NCBI RefSeq assembly: GCF_023078375.1
Contig: NZ_CP095554.1
Coordinates: 3,000,001 to 3,064,000, forward strand
Direction of reading: 5' to 3'
Source: Roseomonas gilardii subsp. gilardii
GTDB taxonomy: Bacteria; Pseudomonadota; Alphaproteobacteria; Acetobacterales; Acetobacteraceae
DNA length: 64,000 bases
Part shown: piece by piece, positions 24,737 through 35,023 of the stretch
Layout: every line of letters begins with the position of its first letter
How positions within the stretch are numbered: the first letter of the stretch is position 1
Made by a program: the position numbers and the translations under genes
Notes under the pieces: model-generated
Seen by the model: only the letters and a program-made list of their open reading frames with translations
Databases searched by the model: none
Told to the model about the DNA's origin: nothing

Positions 24737-25369
24737 TCAGGACAGCGGGATTTCGAAGCCGCGCTTCACCGCTGGCCGGGCCATCATCCGGTCGTACCAG
24801 GCGGCCACGCTCGGCAGATCGTCGAAGGGCACGAGATGCCGCTCATGCCGCCAAGCCCAGCCGAGGATGGCGAAGTCCGCCACGCTGGGCTCCCCCTCGG
24901 TGGCCACGAAATCCCGCCCCGCCAGCCGCCTCTCCAGCACGCCGTAGAGCCGCTTCGTCTCCTTGCCATAGCGCTCCACGCCATAGTCGCGCGCCGGGCC
25001 CTCCGGCTGGCCCAGGAAGTGGTGGACCTGTCCTGGCATGGGGCCGAATCCGCCCATCTGCCACATCAGCCATTCCAGCACCGGCACCCGGGCGCGCAGG
25101 TCGCGCGGCAGGAAGCGGCCCGTCTTCTCGCCGAGATAGAGGAGGATCGCGCCCGATTCGAAGACGCTGATCGGCCTCCCGTCCGGCCCTTCCGAATCGA
25201 CGATGGCCGGGATGCGGTTGTTCGGGCTGATCTTCAGGAAGTCCGGCTCGAACTGCTGGCCCTTGGTGATGTCCACGGTCTTCACCGTATAGGGCAGCCC
25301 CATCTCCTCCAGCGCCACGCTGATCTTGCGCCCGTTGGGCGTGTTCCAGGTGTGCAGCGTGATGCTCAT
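24737..25369 (-). CDS. glutathione S-transferase family protein
   Basis: A 210-residue two-domain GST of the YfcG/YghU-like (Nu) type. The thioredoxin-fold N-terminal domain shows 'LHTWNTPNGRKISVALEE', where the TPNG turn is typical of disulfide-bond oxidoreductase-like GSTs, then 'NNRIPAIVDSEG' and 'VFESGAILLYLGEKTG'. The helical domain has 'WLMWQMGGFGPMPGQVHHF' and 'PSVADFAILGW'. It probably reduces peroxides or disulfides with glutathione. ATG 25369 gives the family start. A close relative lies at 45548-46243. Its promoter region is shared with the divergent TM2 gene. Confidence 0.88.
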   Translation of the reverse strand: MSITLHTWNTPNGRKISVALEEMGLPYTVKTVDITKGQQFEPDFLKISPNNRIPAIVDSEGPDGRPISVFESGAILLYLGEKTGRFLPRDLRARVPVLEWLMWQMGGFGPMPGQVHHFLGQPEGPARDYGVERYGKETKRLYGVLERRLAGRDFVATEGEPSVADFAILGWAWRHERHLVPFDDLPSVAAWYDRMMARPAVKRGFEIPLS

Positions 25370-25463
25370 GCCGGGCCTCGTCCTGTCATGGTGGCTGGAC
25401 CACTCCGGCGCGGCGGCCCGCACCCCTATATGGAAGGGGAAGAGGCCGAAGAGGATCTGCCGG

Positions 25464-25820
25464 ATGTCACAGTCCTTCAACGTATCGCCCAATGGGCTTC
25501 CCCAGGGGTTTCCCCAGGGAGCCACGCCGGGCGACGCGATGATGATGATGCAATACGATGCGAACAAGAAGTCGGCCCTGGTCGCCTATGTGCTCTGGTT
25601 CTTCCTGGGCTGGCTCGGCATCCACCGCTTCTATCTGGGCCGGACCATGAGCGGCGTGGTGATGCTGCTGATCACGGCGCTGAGCTGGGTGCTGAGCCTG
25701 ATCCTCATCGGCCATCTGGGATTCCTGCTGGTCGGGATCTGGCTCTTCGTGGACATCTTCCTGATCCCTGGCATGACCCGCCGCTACAACAACGACCTGA
25801 TCGCCTCCCTGCGGCGGTAG
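25464..25820 (+). CDS. TM2-domain membrane protein
   Basis: A 118-residue membrane protein with a TM2 domain: two transmembrane helices (about residues 37-57 and 63-100) with the family features 'SALVAYVLWFFLGWLGIHRFYLG' (helix 1 then HRFYLGR loop) and 'GIWLFVDIFLIPGM'. A short polar Gln/Pro/Met N terminus precedes them. Function unknown. ATG 25464 is preferred; the longer upstream frame encodes unlikely sequence over the GST promoter. It ends at a strong hairpin. Confidence 0.85.
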   Translation: MSQSFNVSPNGLPQGFPQGATPGDAMMMMQYDANKKSALVAYVLWFFLGWLGIHRFYLGRTMSGVVMLLITALSWVLSLILIGHLGFLLVGIWLFVDIFLIPGMTRRYNNDLIASLRR

Positions 25821-25829
25821 CGCATGAAA

Positions 25830-25861
25830 AAGGGGCCGGCGGCGCATGCCACCGGCCCCTT
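25830..25861. terminator. 10-bp hairpin, bidirectional terminator
   Basis: AAGGGGCCGG pairs with CCGGCCCCTT over a 12-base loop, preceded by AAAA and followed by TCCC. It is placed between the convergent TM2 and gatB genes, and the A run serves as a T run for the minus strand. Confidence 0.7.
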
Positions 25862-25884
25862 CCCTGTCCTGGCCGCTTTCCGGC

Positions 25885-27339
25885 TCAGCCGGCGAGCTTG
25901 GCCTTGATCACCTCGTTCACCAGGGCCGGGTTGCCCTTGCCCTGCATCGCCCGCATCGTCTGGCCGACGAAGAAGCCGAAGAGCTTCTCCTTGCCGGAGC
26001 GGTACTCCGCCACCTTGTCGGCGTTCTGGGCGAGCACCTGATCCACCACCGCCTCGATGGCGCCGGTGTCGGTCACCTGCCTCAGCCCCCGCTCCTCCAC
26101 GATCTCGCCGGGCGCGCGGCCCGTCTCGACCATGGCCTCGAAGACCTCCTTGGCCAGCTTGCCGGACAGGGTGTTGTCCGCCATCAGGTCCAGCAGGGCG
26201 CCCAGGTCCTTCGCCGAGACCGGCGAGGTGGTGATGTCCGTCTTCGTGCGGTTCAGCGCGGCGAAGAGGTCGCCCATCACCCAGTTGGCCGCCAGCTTGG
26301 CATCGCGCCCGCGGGCGACCTCCTCGTAATAGGCCGCCGTCTCCTTCTCCAGCGTCAGCACATGGGCGTCATAGGCGGTGAGGCCGTATTCGCCGACATA
26401 GCGGGCGCGGCGGTCGTCCGGCAGTTCGGAAAGCCCGGCCCTCAGCTCCTCGATCCAGGCCGGCTCCAGCACCAGCGGCGGCAGGTCCGGATCGGGGAAG
26501 TAGCGGTAGTCATGCGCATCCTCCTTGGAGCGCATGGAGCGCGTCACGCCCCGCGTGGTGTCGAAGAGCCGCGTCTCCTGCTCCACCGTGCCGCCCGACT
26601 CCCAGACCTCGATCTGGCGCCGTGCCTCAGCCTCGACCGCCTGCATGACGAAGCGGATGGAGTTGACGTTCTTCACCTCGCAGCGCGTGCGGAACCCCTC
26701 CCCCGCCTTGCGGACGGAGACGTTCACGTCGGCGCGGAGGCTGCCTTCCTCCATGTTGCCGTCGCAGGTGCCGAGATAGCGCAGGATCTGCCGCAGCTTG
26801 GTGACATAGGCCCCGGCTTCCTCCGGAGAGCGGAGGTCGGGTTCGGAGACGATCTCCATCAGCGCCACGCCGGCCCGGTTCAGGTCCACGAAGGTCCGCG
26901 ACGGGTCCTGGTCATGCAGCGACTTGCCCGCATCCTGTTCCAGATGCAGGCGGGTGATGCCGATCTCCTTGGTCGTGCCGTCGGAAAGCTCGATGGTCAG
27001 CTTGCCCTCCCCCACGATGGGAAAGGCGAACTGGCTGATCTGATAGCCCGTCGGCAGGTCGGCGTAGAAATAGTTCTTCCGGTCGAAACGCGACCAGGGG
27101 TTGATCTTCGCCTTCAGCCCCAACCCGGTGCGCACCGCCTGGGCCACGCATTCCCGGTTGATGACCGGCAGCATGCCCGGCATGCCGGCATCCACGAAGG
27201 AGACCTGGCTGTTCGGCGCGGCACCGAAGGCGGTCGCCGCGCCGGAGAAGAGCTTGGCCTCGGAACTGACCTGGGCATGGACCTCCAGCCCGATCACCAG
27301 TTCCCAGGGGCCGGTCTCGCCCTCGATCGTATAGCTCAT
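25885..27339 (-). CDS. gatB: aspartyl/glutamyl-tRNA amidotransferase subunit B
   Basis: A 484-residue GatB, the kinase/transamidase subunit of GatCAB that turns Glu-tRNA(Gln) or Asp-tRNA(Asn) into Gln-/Asn-tRNA in the cytoplasm. The GatB signature is clear ('[20 protein letters not shown]', '[16 protein letters not shown]', '[18 protein letters not shown]', '[14 protein letters not shown]'). The C-terminal GatB/YqeY tRNA-binding domain closes with '[16 protein letters not shown]'. Length is normal. ATG overlaps the gatA stop by the ATGA arrangement; third gene of the gatC-gatA-gatB operon. Confidence 0.97.
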   Translation of the reverse strand: MSYTIEGETGPWELVIGLEVHAQVSSEAKLFSGAATAFGAAPNSQVSFVDAGMPGMLPVINRECVAQAVRTGLGLKAKINPWSRFDRKNYFYADLPTGYQISQFAFPIVGEGKLTIELSDGTTKEIGITRLHLEQDAGKSLHDQDPSRTFVDLNRAGVALMEIVSEPDLRSPEEAGAYVTKLRQILRYLGTCDGNMEEGSLRADVNVSVRKAGEGFRTRCEVKNVNSIRFVMQAVEAEARRQIEVWESGGTVEQETRLFDTTRGVTRSMRSKEDAHDYRYFPDPDLPPLVLEPAWIEELRAGLSELPDDRRARYVGEYGLTAYDAHVLTLEKETAAYYEEVARGRDAKLAANWVMGDLFAALNRTKTDITTSPVSAKDLGALLDLMADNTLSGKLAKEVFEAMVETGRAPGEIVEERGLRQVTDTGAIEAVVDQVLAQNADKVAEYRSGKEKLFGFFVGQTMRAMQGKGNPALVNEVIKAKLAG

Positions 27340-28820
27340 GCGAAAGCCCTCACGCCCGGCAGGGCGGTGAAATCGGCGGCCCGCTCCAGGGCGGTGCCGA
27401 TCGCGAAGACGGTTTCCTCGTCGAAGGGCTTGCCGATCACCTGCAGGCCCAGCGGCAGGCCCTGCGCATCCAGCCCGGCCGGGACGGAAAGGCCCGGCAG
27501 GCCGGCGAGGTTCGCCGTCACGGTGAAGACGTCGTTCAGGTACATGGCGACGGGGTCGTCCTGCTTCTCGTCCGCGCCGAAAGCGGCCGAGGGCGTGGCG
27601 GGGGTCAGGATGGCGTCCACCCTCTCCCAGGCCTCGTCGAAGTCGCGCTTGATCAGCGCCCGCACCCGCTGCGCCTTCAGGTAGTAGGCGTCGTAATAGC
27701 CGGCGGAGAGCACATAGGTACCGATCATGATGCGGCGCTTCACCTCGGCGCCGAAGCCGGCGGCGCGGGTGTGCTCGTAGAGATCCTTGAGGTCGCCGCC
27801 GGTGGAGACGCGGGCGCCGTAGCGCACCCCGTCATAGCGGGCGAGGTTCGAGGAAGCCTCGGCCGGCGCCACGATATAGTAGGTCGGCAGCGCGTATTTC
27901 GTATGCGGCAGGGAGATCTCCACGATCTCCGCCCCCTCGGCGCGCAGCCAGTCGAGCCCCTGGTCCCAGAGCCTGCCGATCTCCTCCGGCATGCCCGGCA
28001 GGCGGTACTCCTTCGGCACGCCGATGCGCAGCCCCTTCACCCCGCGCGCGCAGGCGGCGGCGAAATCCGGCACCGGCATGTCCACCGAGGTGGAGTCCTT
28101 CGGGTCGAACCCGGCCATGGAGCCGAGCAGCAGGGCGCAGTCCTCCACGGTCCGCGCCACCGGCCCCGCCTGGTCGAGCGAGGAGGCGAAGGCCACCACG
28201 CCCCAGCGCGAGCAGCGGCCATAGGTCGGCTTGATCCCCGCGATGCCGCAGAAGGCCGCCGGCTGGCGGATCGAGCCGCCCGTGTCCGTCGCCGTGGCGC
28301 CCAGGGCCAGCCGCGCCGCGACAGCGGCGGCGGAACCGCCCGAGGACCCGCCGGGAACCAGCTTCGTCTCCGGGTCGTTGCGGCGGGACCAGGGGTTCTC
28401 CACCCCGCCGAAGGCGGAGGTGGCGTTGGAGGAGCCCATGGCGAACTCGTCCAGGTTCACCTTGCCCAGGAAGACGGCGCCGTCGCGCAGCAGGTTGGCG
28501 GTGACGGTGCTCTCATAGGGCGGCACGAATTCGCCCAGGATCTGGCTGGCCGCCGTGGTGCGGGTGCCCTCGGTGCAGAACAGGTCCTTGATGGCCAGCG
28601 GCACGCCGTCCAGCCTGCCCGCCCGCCCCGCCTTGCGGCGAGCGTCGGAGGCGCGCGCGGCCTCCAGCGCCTTCTCCGCCGTGACGGTGATATAGGCGTT
28701 CAGCCGGGGGTTCAGGGCCTCGATCGCGTCCAGATGGGCGCGGGTCAGCTCTTCGGAAGTGATCTCGCCCTCGTTCAGCGCGTCCAGCGCGCCACGGAGC
28801 GTGAAATCGGTCGGGCGCAT
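27336..28820 (-). CDS. gatA: aspartyl/glutamyl-tRNA amidotransferase subunit A
   Basis: A 494-residue amidase subunit that releases ammonia from glutamine for GatB. The Ser-cisSer-Lys triad is visible: Lys78 in 'PLAIKDLF', cis-Ser159 in '[14 protein letters not shown]' and nucleophile Ser183 in '[12 protein letters not shown]'. The ATG at 28820 lies 2 bases after the gatC stop; the open frame upstream to 28904 overlaps gatC and is not used. It overlaps gatB by 4 bases, so the three subunits are coupled. Confidence 0.97.
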   Translation of the reverse strand: MRPTDFTLRGALDALNEGEITSEELTRAHLDAIEALNPRLNAYITVTAEKALEAARASDARRKAGRAGRLDGVPLAIKDLFCTEGTRTTAASQILGEFVPPYESTVTANLLRDGAVFLGKVNLDEFAMGSSNATSAFGGVENPWSRRNDPETKLVPGGSSGGSAAAVAARLALGATATDTGGSIRQPAAFCGIAGIKPTYGRCSRWGVVAFASSLDQAGPVARTVEDCALLLGSMAGFDPKDSTSVDMPVPDFAAACARGVKGLRIGVPKEYRLPGMPEEIGRLWDQGLDWLRAEGAEIVEISLPHTKYALPTYYIVAPAEASSNLARYDGVRYGARVSTGGDLKDLYEHTRAAGFGAEVKRRIMIGTYVLSAGYYDAYYLKAQRVRALIKRDFDEAWERVDAILTPATPSAAFGADEKQDDPVAMYLNDVFTVTANLAGLPGLSVPAGLDAQGLPLGLQVIGKPFDEETVFAIGTALERAADFTALPGVRAFA

Positions 28821-28821
28821 C

Positions 28822-29121
28822 TTATTCGACGACCTTCGGAACGGTGAAGAAATCGCCCTGGCGGTCGGGCGCGTTGGCGAGGATCTTTTCCGGCATGCCG
28901 CCATCGGTCACGACATCGTCCCGCATGCGCAGGACGGCGAGCTCGGGCATGGCGGCGCCACCCGCCATGGGCTCGACGCCGGCCGTGTCCACGGCCTGGA
29001 GCTGCTCCACCCAGGCCAGGATGCCATTCAGCTCGGCTTGCAGGCGCGTGACCTCCTCATCCTCCAGGTGGATGCGGGCGAGCGACGCGACGCGCCGGAC
29101 GGTGGCGGTATCGAGCGACAT
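28822..29121 (-). CDS. gatC: aspartyl/glutamyl-tRNA amidotransferase subunit C
   Basis: A 99-residue GatC, the small subunit that stabilises the GatA-GatB complex. Typical sequence: '[19 protein letters not shown]', '[20 protein letters not shown]' and the closing '[11 protein letters not shown]'. First gene of the gatCAB operon; ATG 29121 is set by family length. The frame stays open far upstream but only codes for Arg/Pro-rich sequence. Confidence 0.95.
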   Translation of the reverse strand: MSLDTATVRRVASLARIHLEDEEVTRLQAELNGILAWVEQLQAVDTAGVEPMAGGAAMPELAVLRMRDDVVTDGGMPEKILANAPDRQGDFFTVPKVVE

Positions 29122-29571
29122 GTTCGGGAAGGAACCCCAGTTCAGAGTACAGACAAAGGCCAGGAAGCGAGCGGCGGCCCCGAAGTCAAGGCCCGTGCGT
29201 CGCCGGCCTCCGCGAAGGGGCCCCGGAGACGACCGGGCCGGCCCCCGCGCCCTGCCCGACCCGGGCTTGCCGGCCCCTGTGGGGCGGGGGCGGTTCACGG
29301 CCTGAAACCCGGCGCGTCCCAGTGGCTTTTGCCGCTGGGACGCGGGCGGCACCGGGAAACGAAGCGTAACTTCGGGGGCGCAACGGTCGATCCTCGGGCG
29401 GGTTCGGCCTAGAAGCACCGCTCACCGAGAAAGACCACGGCCGGATCAGGGGCCGCGGACCCTTGGCCTGTCCTTGGAGCCGCGCCCCGGCACAGCGAAG
29501 AGGACAGTGACTGCATGAGGCTATCGCGCGTCGGACACGGACCGGCCCCAGGCCGGGACCGCCGGAGAACC
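29122..29571. other. divergent intergenic region, gatC / MscS gene
   Basis: 450 bases, very GC-rich and with several GC-rich inverted repeats, but no gene recognised. It should hold the gatCAB promoter (minus) and that of the channel gene (plus). An ATG at 29515 in frame with the channel gene is less well placed than 29572. Confidence 0.4.
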
Positions 29572-32091
29572 ATGACCGCCGGGATGAACCGCCCTGGCGC
29601 GAGGTCCCCGGCTCCGGCCCTCGGCCTGCCTCTGCTGCTGCTCGCTCTCCTGCTGGCCCTGGCTGCGCCCGGCCTGTCCCGGCCCGCCCTGGCCCAGAAT
29701 ACCTCGCCCCAGAACGCCGCCACGGCTCCCCAGCCCGCGGCGGCCGGGCTGACGCCCGAGGAGGCGCGGCGGGCACTGGATGTGTTGCAGAACGACGCGC
29801 GCCGCCGGGACGTCATCACCACCCTGGAAGCCATCGCCCGCACCGCGCCGCCCCCCCATGGCACGCCCGCTTCGGGCACCACCGCCGCGGCCCCGGCGGC
29901 GGGAGGCACAGACGAGGCTCCGAAGACCCCCGCACCGCCGGCCGACGCCGCGCCCGCGGCAGGGACCCCGGACCGTGTTTCATTGCAGGCGGACGGCATC
30001 CTGGCGCAGCTCATCGTCGCGCTGTCCGGATGGTTCGGGAATGCCTCGGACTACCTGGTCACGGCGGGGCGGACCGTGGGCAATGTCCCCCTGGTCTGGG
30101 ACTGGATGACCCGCACGGCGACCAACCCCTATGCCCAGTCCACCGCCCTCGACGCGGGCTGGAAGCTGGTGCTGGTCTGCGCCCTGGCCTGGACGGCCCG
30201 CCGCCTCGCCAGCCGCGCCCTGCGGCGCCCCACCCAGATGGTGATCCACCGGGCCGAGGAAGGCGTGGCCCGGCGCCGGCGGGAGCGTGAGGCCATAGGG
30301 CCGGAGGCGGCCGGCCTCGCCAGCCGGGCGGAGCTGCGCTTCCTGCGCCGCCTGCCCCTGGCGCTGCTGCGCCTGCTGCTGGAGCTCCTGCCCATCGCCG
30401 CCTTCGCCGCCGTGGGCAACCTGCTGCTGGCCACGCCGCTGAACGATGGCTGGACGGTGCCGCTGATCATCCTGGCCGCCGTCAATGCCTATGTGATCCA
30501 GCACATCGTCATGGCCATCTGCCACATGCTGGCCTCGCCGGACCATGCGGCCCTGCGCCTCTTCGACATCAGCGACGAGACCGCCGCCTATATCGAGGTC
30601 TGGCTGGCCCGGATCAGCCGCGTCGTGGTCTATGGCATGGCAGTGCTGGAGATCGCCCGGGTGCTGGGCCTCTACAGCCTGGCCTATATGTCCGCGGCGA
30701 AGCTGCTGATCCTCATCACCCACCTGATGATGGTCGTGGTGGTCCTGCAATGCCGCAAGCCGGTGGCCGAGGCGATCGCCGCCCCGCATGGCTCGCACAC
30801 TGCCTTCGCCCTGGCGCGCAACTGGCTGGCCGCCATCTGGCACGTGCTGGCGATCTTCCTGATCCTCGCCATCTGGTTCGTCTGGGCGGTGGAGATCCGC
30901 AACGGCTACGGCCTGCTCTTTCGCTATTTCGGCCTGACCGTGGTGGTGCTGGTGGTGGCGCGCCTGGTCACCGTCGGCATCCTGGGCCTGCTGGACCGCA
31001 TCTTCCGCATCGATGCCGAGAAGAAGCTGCGCCTGCCTTTCCTGGAGGAACGGGCCAACCGCTACTACCCCGCCCTGCGCCGGCTGATCTCGCTGGCCAT
31101 GACCCTGGTGACGGTGCTCGCCGTGCTGCAGGTCTGGGGGGTGGACGCCTTCGCCTGGTTCCACAATGGCCGGCTGGGCGAGCGCATCGCCAATTCCGCC
31201 GTGGTCGTGCTGATCGCCGCCCTGGTCGCGGTGGTGATCTGGGAACTCACCAATTCCTGGGTGGACCGGCAGATCACCGACATGGCCGCGCGGGGCGACT
31301 ATGCCCGCTCCGCCCGGCTGCGCACCCTCTTGCCGCTGCTGCGCACCGCGCTGCTGACCGCCATCCTGATCGTGGTGGGCTTCACCGCCCTCAGCCAGCT
31401 CGGCGTCAACATCGCCCCGCTGCTGGCCGGTGCCTCGATCATCGGCGTGGCGCTCGGCTTCGGCTCGCAGAAGCTGGTGCAGGACGTGATCAACGGCATG
31501 TTCCTGCTGCTGGAGAACGCCATGCAGGTGGGCGACTGGGTGACCGTCTCCGGCCTGTCCGGCTCGGTGGAGGCGCTCTCCGTCCGCACCATCCGGCTGC
31601 GGGCGGGCGACGGCTCGGTGCATGTGATCCCCTTCTCCTCCGTGACCACGGTGACCAACACCAACAAGGGCGTCGGCAATGCCGCCGTCTCCGTCACCGT
31701 CGCTTCCGACGAGGACACCGACCGGGTGGGCGAGGTGCTGAAGGAGATCGGCGCCGGGCTGCGGCAGGACCCGGCCTTCCGCGACAACATCCTGGACGAC
31801 TTCGCCCTCTGGGGCGTGGACAAGGTGGATGGCGCCACCGCCACGGTGGTCGGGCAGATGAAGTGCCGCGACAGCGGCCGCTGGGGCGTGCAGCGGGAGT
31901 TCAACCGCCGCATCAAGAAGCGTTTCCAGGAGCTGGGAATCCAGATCGCGGTCCCGGCGCAGGCCATCATCCTCGCCCGCGCGCCGCGGGATGAGGAGCA
32001 CCGGCCGGAACCTGCCCCGGCCAAGCCCAAGGACCCGTCCGGCGCCGAGACGCGCTCGCCGCCGCCTTCCGCGCTCAGCAACACCGAGTGA
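29572..32091 (+). CDS. MscS-family mechanosensitive channel, large periplasmic type
   Basis: An 839-residue inner-membrane channel that opens under membrane tension to release solutes. A signal peptide/first helix ('LPLLLLALLLALAAPGLS') leads into a Pro/Ala-rich periplasmic stretch, several additional membrane helices (about 190-500) and the conserved MscS core near the C terminus: pore helix 'LGVNIAPLLAGASIIGVALGFGSQKL', beta domain 'GDWVTVSGLSGSVEALSVRTI' and 'VHVIPFSSVTTVTN'. The Lys/Pro-rich tail is probably cytoplasmic. ATG 29572 has GGAG 6 bases upstream. Confidence 0.9.
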   Translation: MTAGMNRPGARSPAPALGLPLLLLALLLALAAPGLSRPALAQNTSPQNAATAPQPAAAGLTPEEARRALDVLQNDARRRDVITTLEAIARTAPPPHGTPASGTTAAAPAAGGTDEAPKTPAPPADAAPAAGTPDRVSLQADGILAQLIVALSGWFGNASDYLVTAGRTVGNVPLVWDWMTRTATNPYAQSTALDAGWKLVLVCALAWTARRLASRALRRPTQMVIHRAEEGVARRRREREAIGPEAAGLASRAELRFLRRLPLALLRLLLELLPIAAFAAVGNLLLATPLNDGWTVPLIILAAVNAYVIQHIVMAICHMLASPDHAALRLFDISDETAAYIEVWLARISRVVVYGMAVLEIARVLGLYSLAYMSAAKLLILITHLMMVVVVLQCRKPVAEAIAAPHGSHTAFALARNWLAAIWHVLAIFLILAIWFVWAVEIRNGYGLLFRYFGLTVVVLVVARLVTVGILGLLDRIFRIDAEKKLRLPFLEERANRYYPALRRLISLAMTLVTVLAVLQVWGVDAFAWFHNGRLGERIANSAVVVLIAALVAVVIWELTNSWVDRQITDMAARGDYARSARLRTLLPLLRTALLTAILIVVGFTALSQLGVNIAPLLAGASIIGVALGFGSQKLVQDVINGMFLLLENAMQVGDWVTVSGLSGSVEALSVRTIRLRAGDGSVHVIPFSSVTTVTNTNKGVGNAAVSVTVASDEDTDRVGEVLKEIGAGLRQDPAFRDNILDDFALWGVDKVDGATATVVGQMKCRDSGRWGVQREFNRRIKKRFQELGIQIAVPAQAIILARAPRDEEHRPEPAPAKPKDPSGAETRSPPPSALSNTE

Positions 32092-32237
32092 ATGGCAGGC
32101 ACCTCACGGATCGGGCGAGATTTCCGGTCCAGGGGGTTGTTTTTACGGCTATCCTGCCCCGGGCATCCGATCCGGCAGGGCTGGGTGGCGTGGCTTCCGC
32201 TTGACGGCGGCCACGCCCCCGGCGAAAGCCCGGGCTC

Positions 32238-32713
32238 ATGCCCCTCCTGCCCCTGCCCGAATTGCGGGCCGCCCTGCCCCGGGATGCCCGGCTGATCGGG
32301 ATCGATCCCGGCCGCCGGACCATCGGCCTCGCGCTCTCGGACGTGCTGCTGATGCTGGCCTCACCCTACCGTTCCATCCCCGGGGCAAGCTCGCCGCCAA
32401 TGCCGCCGAGATCCGGGCCATCGCCACCCGTGAGGGCGCGGGCGGACTGGTGGTGGGACTGCCGCTGGGGCTGGACGGTTCCTTCGGCCCCGCCGCCCAG
32501 GCCGCCAAGGACTGGGCCATGGCTGTGTCCGAGGCCGTGGGCCTGCCCGTTTCCCTCTGGGACGAGCGCCTGTCCTCCTCCGCGGTGAACCGGATGCTGA
32601 TCGACGAGGCCGACCTGTCCCGCGCCAAGCGGGCGAAGGCCGTGGATGCCGCCGCCGCCGCCTACATGCTGCAATCGGCGCTGGACGCCACCCGCCCCCC
32701 GCCCGCCCCCTGA
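32238..32713 (+). CDS. ruvX: RuvX/YqgF, pre-16S rRNA nuclease (one frameshift)
   Basis: About 158 residues of the YqgF RNase H-like family, implicated in 16S rRNA 5'-end processing. The N-terminal part shows the active-site Asp in '[17 protein letters not shown]' (frame 3). The rest continues in frame 2: '[16 protein letters not shown]', '[14 protein letters not shown]', '[12 protein letters not shown]' with the other acidic residues. The frame changes at the C4G4 run 32378-32385, where one base appears to be missing ('RSIP' then '[10 protein letters not shown]'). All motifs are intact apart from that, so a sequencing error is the simplest reading. Confidence 0.85.
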
Positions 32714-32801
32714 TCCCCCCACACAGGACCGGAACGCGGCGGGCTTCCGCCGAATCCACGCCGCGCCTATGGTCCGCCGCGACATTGGACGCCCGCCCGG
32801 A

Positions 32802-33743
32802 ATGGTTGCCTTCCCCTCCCGACATCTCCTGGCCATCGAGGGCCTGCACCCGGTCCATATCGCGGACCTGCTGGACCTCGCCGAGAGCTATGCCCTGCTC
32901 AACCGCTCCGGGAAGACGCAGCGCGACGTGCTCAAGGGCCGCACGCTGATCAACCTCTTCTTCGAGGACTCGACCCGCACCCGCACCAGCTTCGAACTGG
33001 CGGGCAAGCGGCTGGGGGCGGACGTGATCAACATGTCCGTCTCCAACAGCAGCGTGAACAAGGGTGAGACGCTGCTCGACACCGCCTCGACCCTGAACGC
33101 CATGAAGACGGACCTGCTGGTGGTCCGCCATGCCCAGTCCGGCGCCCCGGCCCTGCTGAGCCAGAAGGTGGATGCCGCGGTGATCAACGCGGGCGACGGC
33201 ACGCATGAGCACCCGACCCAGGCGTTGCTGGATGCGCTGACCATCCGCCGCCACAAGGGCAGCCTGGAGAACCTGACCGTCGCCATCTGCGGCGACGTGC
33301 TGCATTCCCGGGTCGCGCGCTCCAACATCCATCTGCTGAGCGCCATGAACTGCCGCGTGCGGATCGTCGGCCCGCCGACCCTGATCCCCTCCGCCGCCGA
33401 CCGGCTGGGGGTGGAGATCCACCACGAGATGCGCTCCGGCCTGAAGGATGCCGACGTGGTCATGATGCTGCGCCTGCAGAAGGAGCGCATGGCCGGCGGC
33501 CTCGTCCCCTCGGCCCGCGAATTCTTCCGCTTCTACGGGCTGGATGCCGAGAAGCTGCGTGTCGCGAAGCCGGATGCCATCGTCATGCATCCCGGCCCGA
33601 TGAACCGGGGCGTGGAGATCGACAGCGCCGTGGCCGACGACCCCAGCCGCAGCGTGATCGGCGAGCAGGTGGAGATGGGCGTGGCCGTCCGCATGGCCGT
33701 GCTCGACATCCTCTCGCGTGGCCCGGGCCGGAACGACCGCTGA
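32802..33743 (+). CDS. pyrB: aspartate carbamoyltransferase catalytic subunit
   Basis: A 313-residue ATCase that joins carbamoyl phosphate and aspartate, the first committed step of pyrimidine synthesis. Carbamoyl-phosphate site '[13 protein letters not shown]' (residues 54-66), '[18 protein letters not shown]' and the aspartate-binding '[12 protein letters not shown]' are all present. ATG 32802 fits family length; an in-frame ATG at 32769 is possible and neither has a strong ribosome-binding site. Overlaps the next gene (TGATG), whose product probably assembles with it. Confidence 0.95.
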   Translation: MVAFPSRHLLAIEGLHPVHIADLLDLAESYALLNRSGKTQRDVLKGRTLINLFFEDSTRTRTSFELAGKRLGADVINMSVSNSSVNKGETLLDTASTLNAMKTDLLVVRHAQSGAPALLSQKVDAAVINAGDGTHEHPTQALLDALTIRRHKGSLENLTVAICGDVLHSRVARSNIHLLSAMNCRVRIVGPPTLIPSAADRLGVEIHHEMRSGLKDADVVMMLRLQKERMAGGLVPSAREFFRFYGLDAEKLRVAKPDAIVMHPGPMNRGVEIDSAVADDPSRSVIGEQVEMGVAVRMAVLDILSRGPGRNDR

Positions 33744-35023
33744 TGACCGATACGATCTTCACCAATATCCGGCTGCTCGACCCGGCGAGCGGCCTCGACG
33801 CCACCGGCGGCCTGCTGGTGCGCGGCGGCGCGATCGCGGAAGTGCTGCAGGGAGGCCCGGCGGGCATCCCCGAGGGCGCGACGGTGGTGGATGGCGGCGG
33901 CGCCTGCCTCGCCCCCGGGCTGATCGACCTGCGCGCCGCCGTGGGCGAGCCGGGGGCCGAGCACCGGGAGACCATCGCCTCCGCCGCCCTGGCCGCGGCG
34001 GCGGGCGGCATCACCACGCTCTGCGCCCTGCCGGACAGCGAGCCGGCGCTGGACGATCCGGCGCTGCTGCAATTCGTGCTCCGGCGCGGGGAGGCGACGG
34101 GCAGCCTCTCCATCCTGCCCTATGGCGCCGCCACGCGCGGCTGCGCCGGCAAGGAGATGACCGAGTTCGGCCTGCTGCGGGAGGCCGGGGCGGTCGCCTT
34201 CACCGACGGCAACCATGCCATCGGCGACGCCAGGACCATGCGCCTGGCCCTTTCCTATGCCCGGGCCTTCGGCAGCTTCATCGTGCAGCACCCGGCCGTG
34301 CCGAGCCTGTCGCGCGGCGCGGCGGCGACCGAGGGGGAGCTGGCGACGCGGCTGGGCCTGCCCAGTGTGCCGGCGGCGGCGGAGGCGATGCAGGTCGCCC
34401 GGGACATCGCCCTGGCACGGCTGACCGGCGGCCATGTCCACTTCGCCCACCTGTCCACCGCGGCGGCGCTGGAACTGGTGCGGGAGGCCAAGGCCGAGGG
34501 GCTGCGCGTCACCTGCGACACCGCGCCGCCCTATTTCGACCTGAACGAGACGGCGATCGGCGACTACCGCACCTATGCCAAGCTGGAGCCGCCCCTGCGC
34601 CCCGAGCGCGACCGCGAGGCGGTGGTGGCGGCCCTGGCCGACGGCACGATCGACGCCATCGCCTCCGACCACCAGCCGCGCGACGCCGATGACAAGCGCC
34701 TGCCCTTCGCCCAGGCCGAGGCCGGCGGCGCCGGGCTGGCCACGCTGCTCGCCGTCACCCTGGCCCGCGTCCATGCCGGGGACCTGCCGCTGCTGCGGGC
34801 GCTGGAGCTGCTGACCATTGCTCCGGCGAAGCTGCTGGGGCTGGAGGCCGGGCGCCTCGCCGCAGGCGCGCCGGCCGATCTCGTGCTCTTCGACCTGGAG
34901 CGCGCCTGGAAGGTCGAGGCCGGCAGGCTGCCCGGCAAGGCGCAGAACTCGCCCTTCGACGGGCGCGCGCTGGAGGGCCGGGTCCTGGGCACCTGGAAGG
35001 CCGGGCGGCGGGTCTTCGGATGA
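33743..35023 (+). CDS. pyrC: PyrC', dihydroorotase-like protein lacking the zinc site
   Basis: A 426-residue amidohydrolase of the dihydroorotase family. The usual zinc-binding HxH after 'PGLID' is replaced ('[14 protein letters not shown]'), while later motifs persist ('VHFAHLST', 'IASDHQPRD'). This matches the non-catalytic PyrC' paralogues of Pseudomonas and many alphaproteobacteria, which form a complex needed for ATCase. Its coupling to pyrB supports that structural role, so a true dihydroorotase should lie elsewhere in the genome. Many annotations would simply call it dihydroorotase. The stop overlaps plsY's ATG. Confidence 0.85.
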   Translation: MTDTIFTNIRLLDPASGLDATGGLLVRGGAIAEVLQGGPAGIPEGATVVDGGGACLAPGLIDLRAAVGEPGAEHRETIASAALAAAAGGITTLCALPDSEPALDDPALLQFVLRRGEATGSLSILPYGAATRGCAGKEMTEFGLLREAGAVAFTDGNHAIGDARTMRLALSYARAFGSFIVQHPAVPSLSRGAAATEGELATRLGLPSVPAAAEAMQVARDIALARLTGGHVHFAHLSTAAALELVREAKAEGLRVTCDTAPPYFDLNETAIGDYRTYAKLEPPLRPERDREAVVAALADGTIDAIASDHQPRDADDKRLPFAQAEAGGAGLATLLAVTLARVHAGDLPLLRALELLTIAPAKLLGLEAGRLAAGAPADLVLFDLERAWKVEAGRLPGKAQNSPFDGRALEGRVLGTWKAGRRVFG

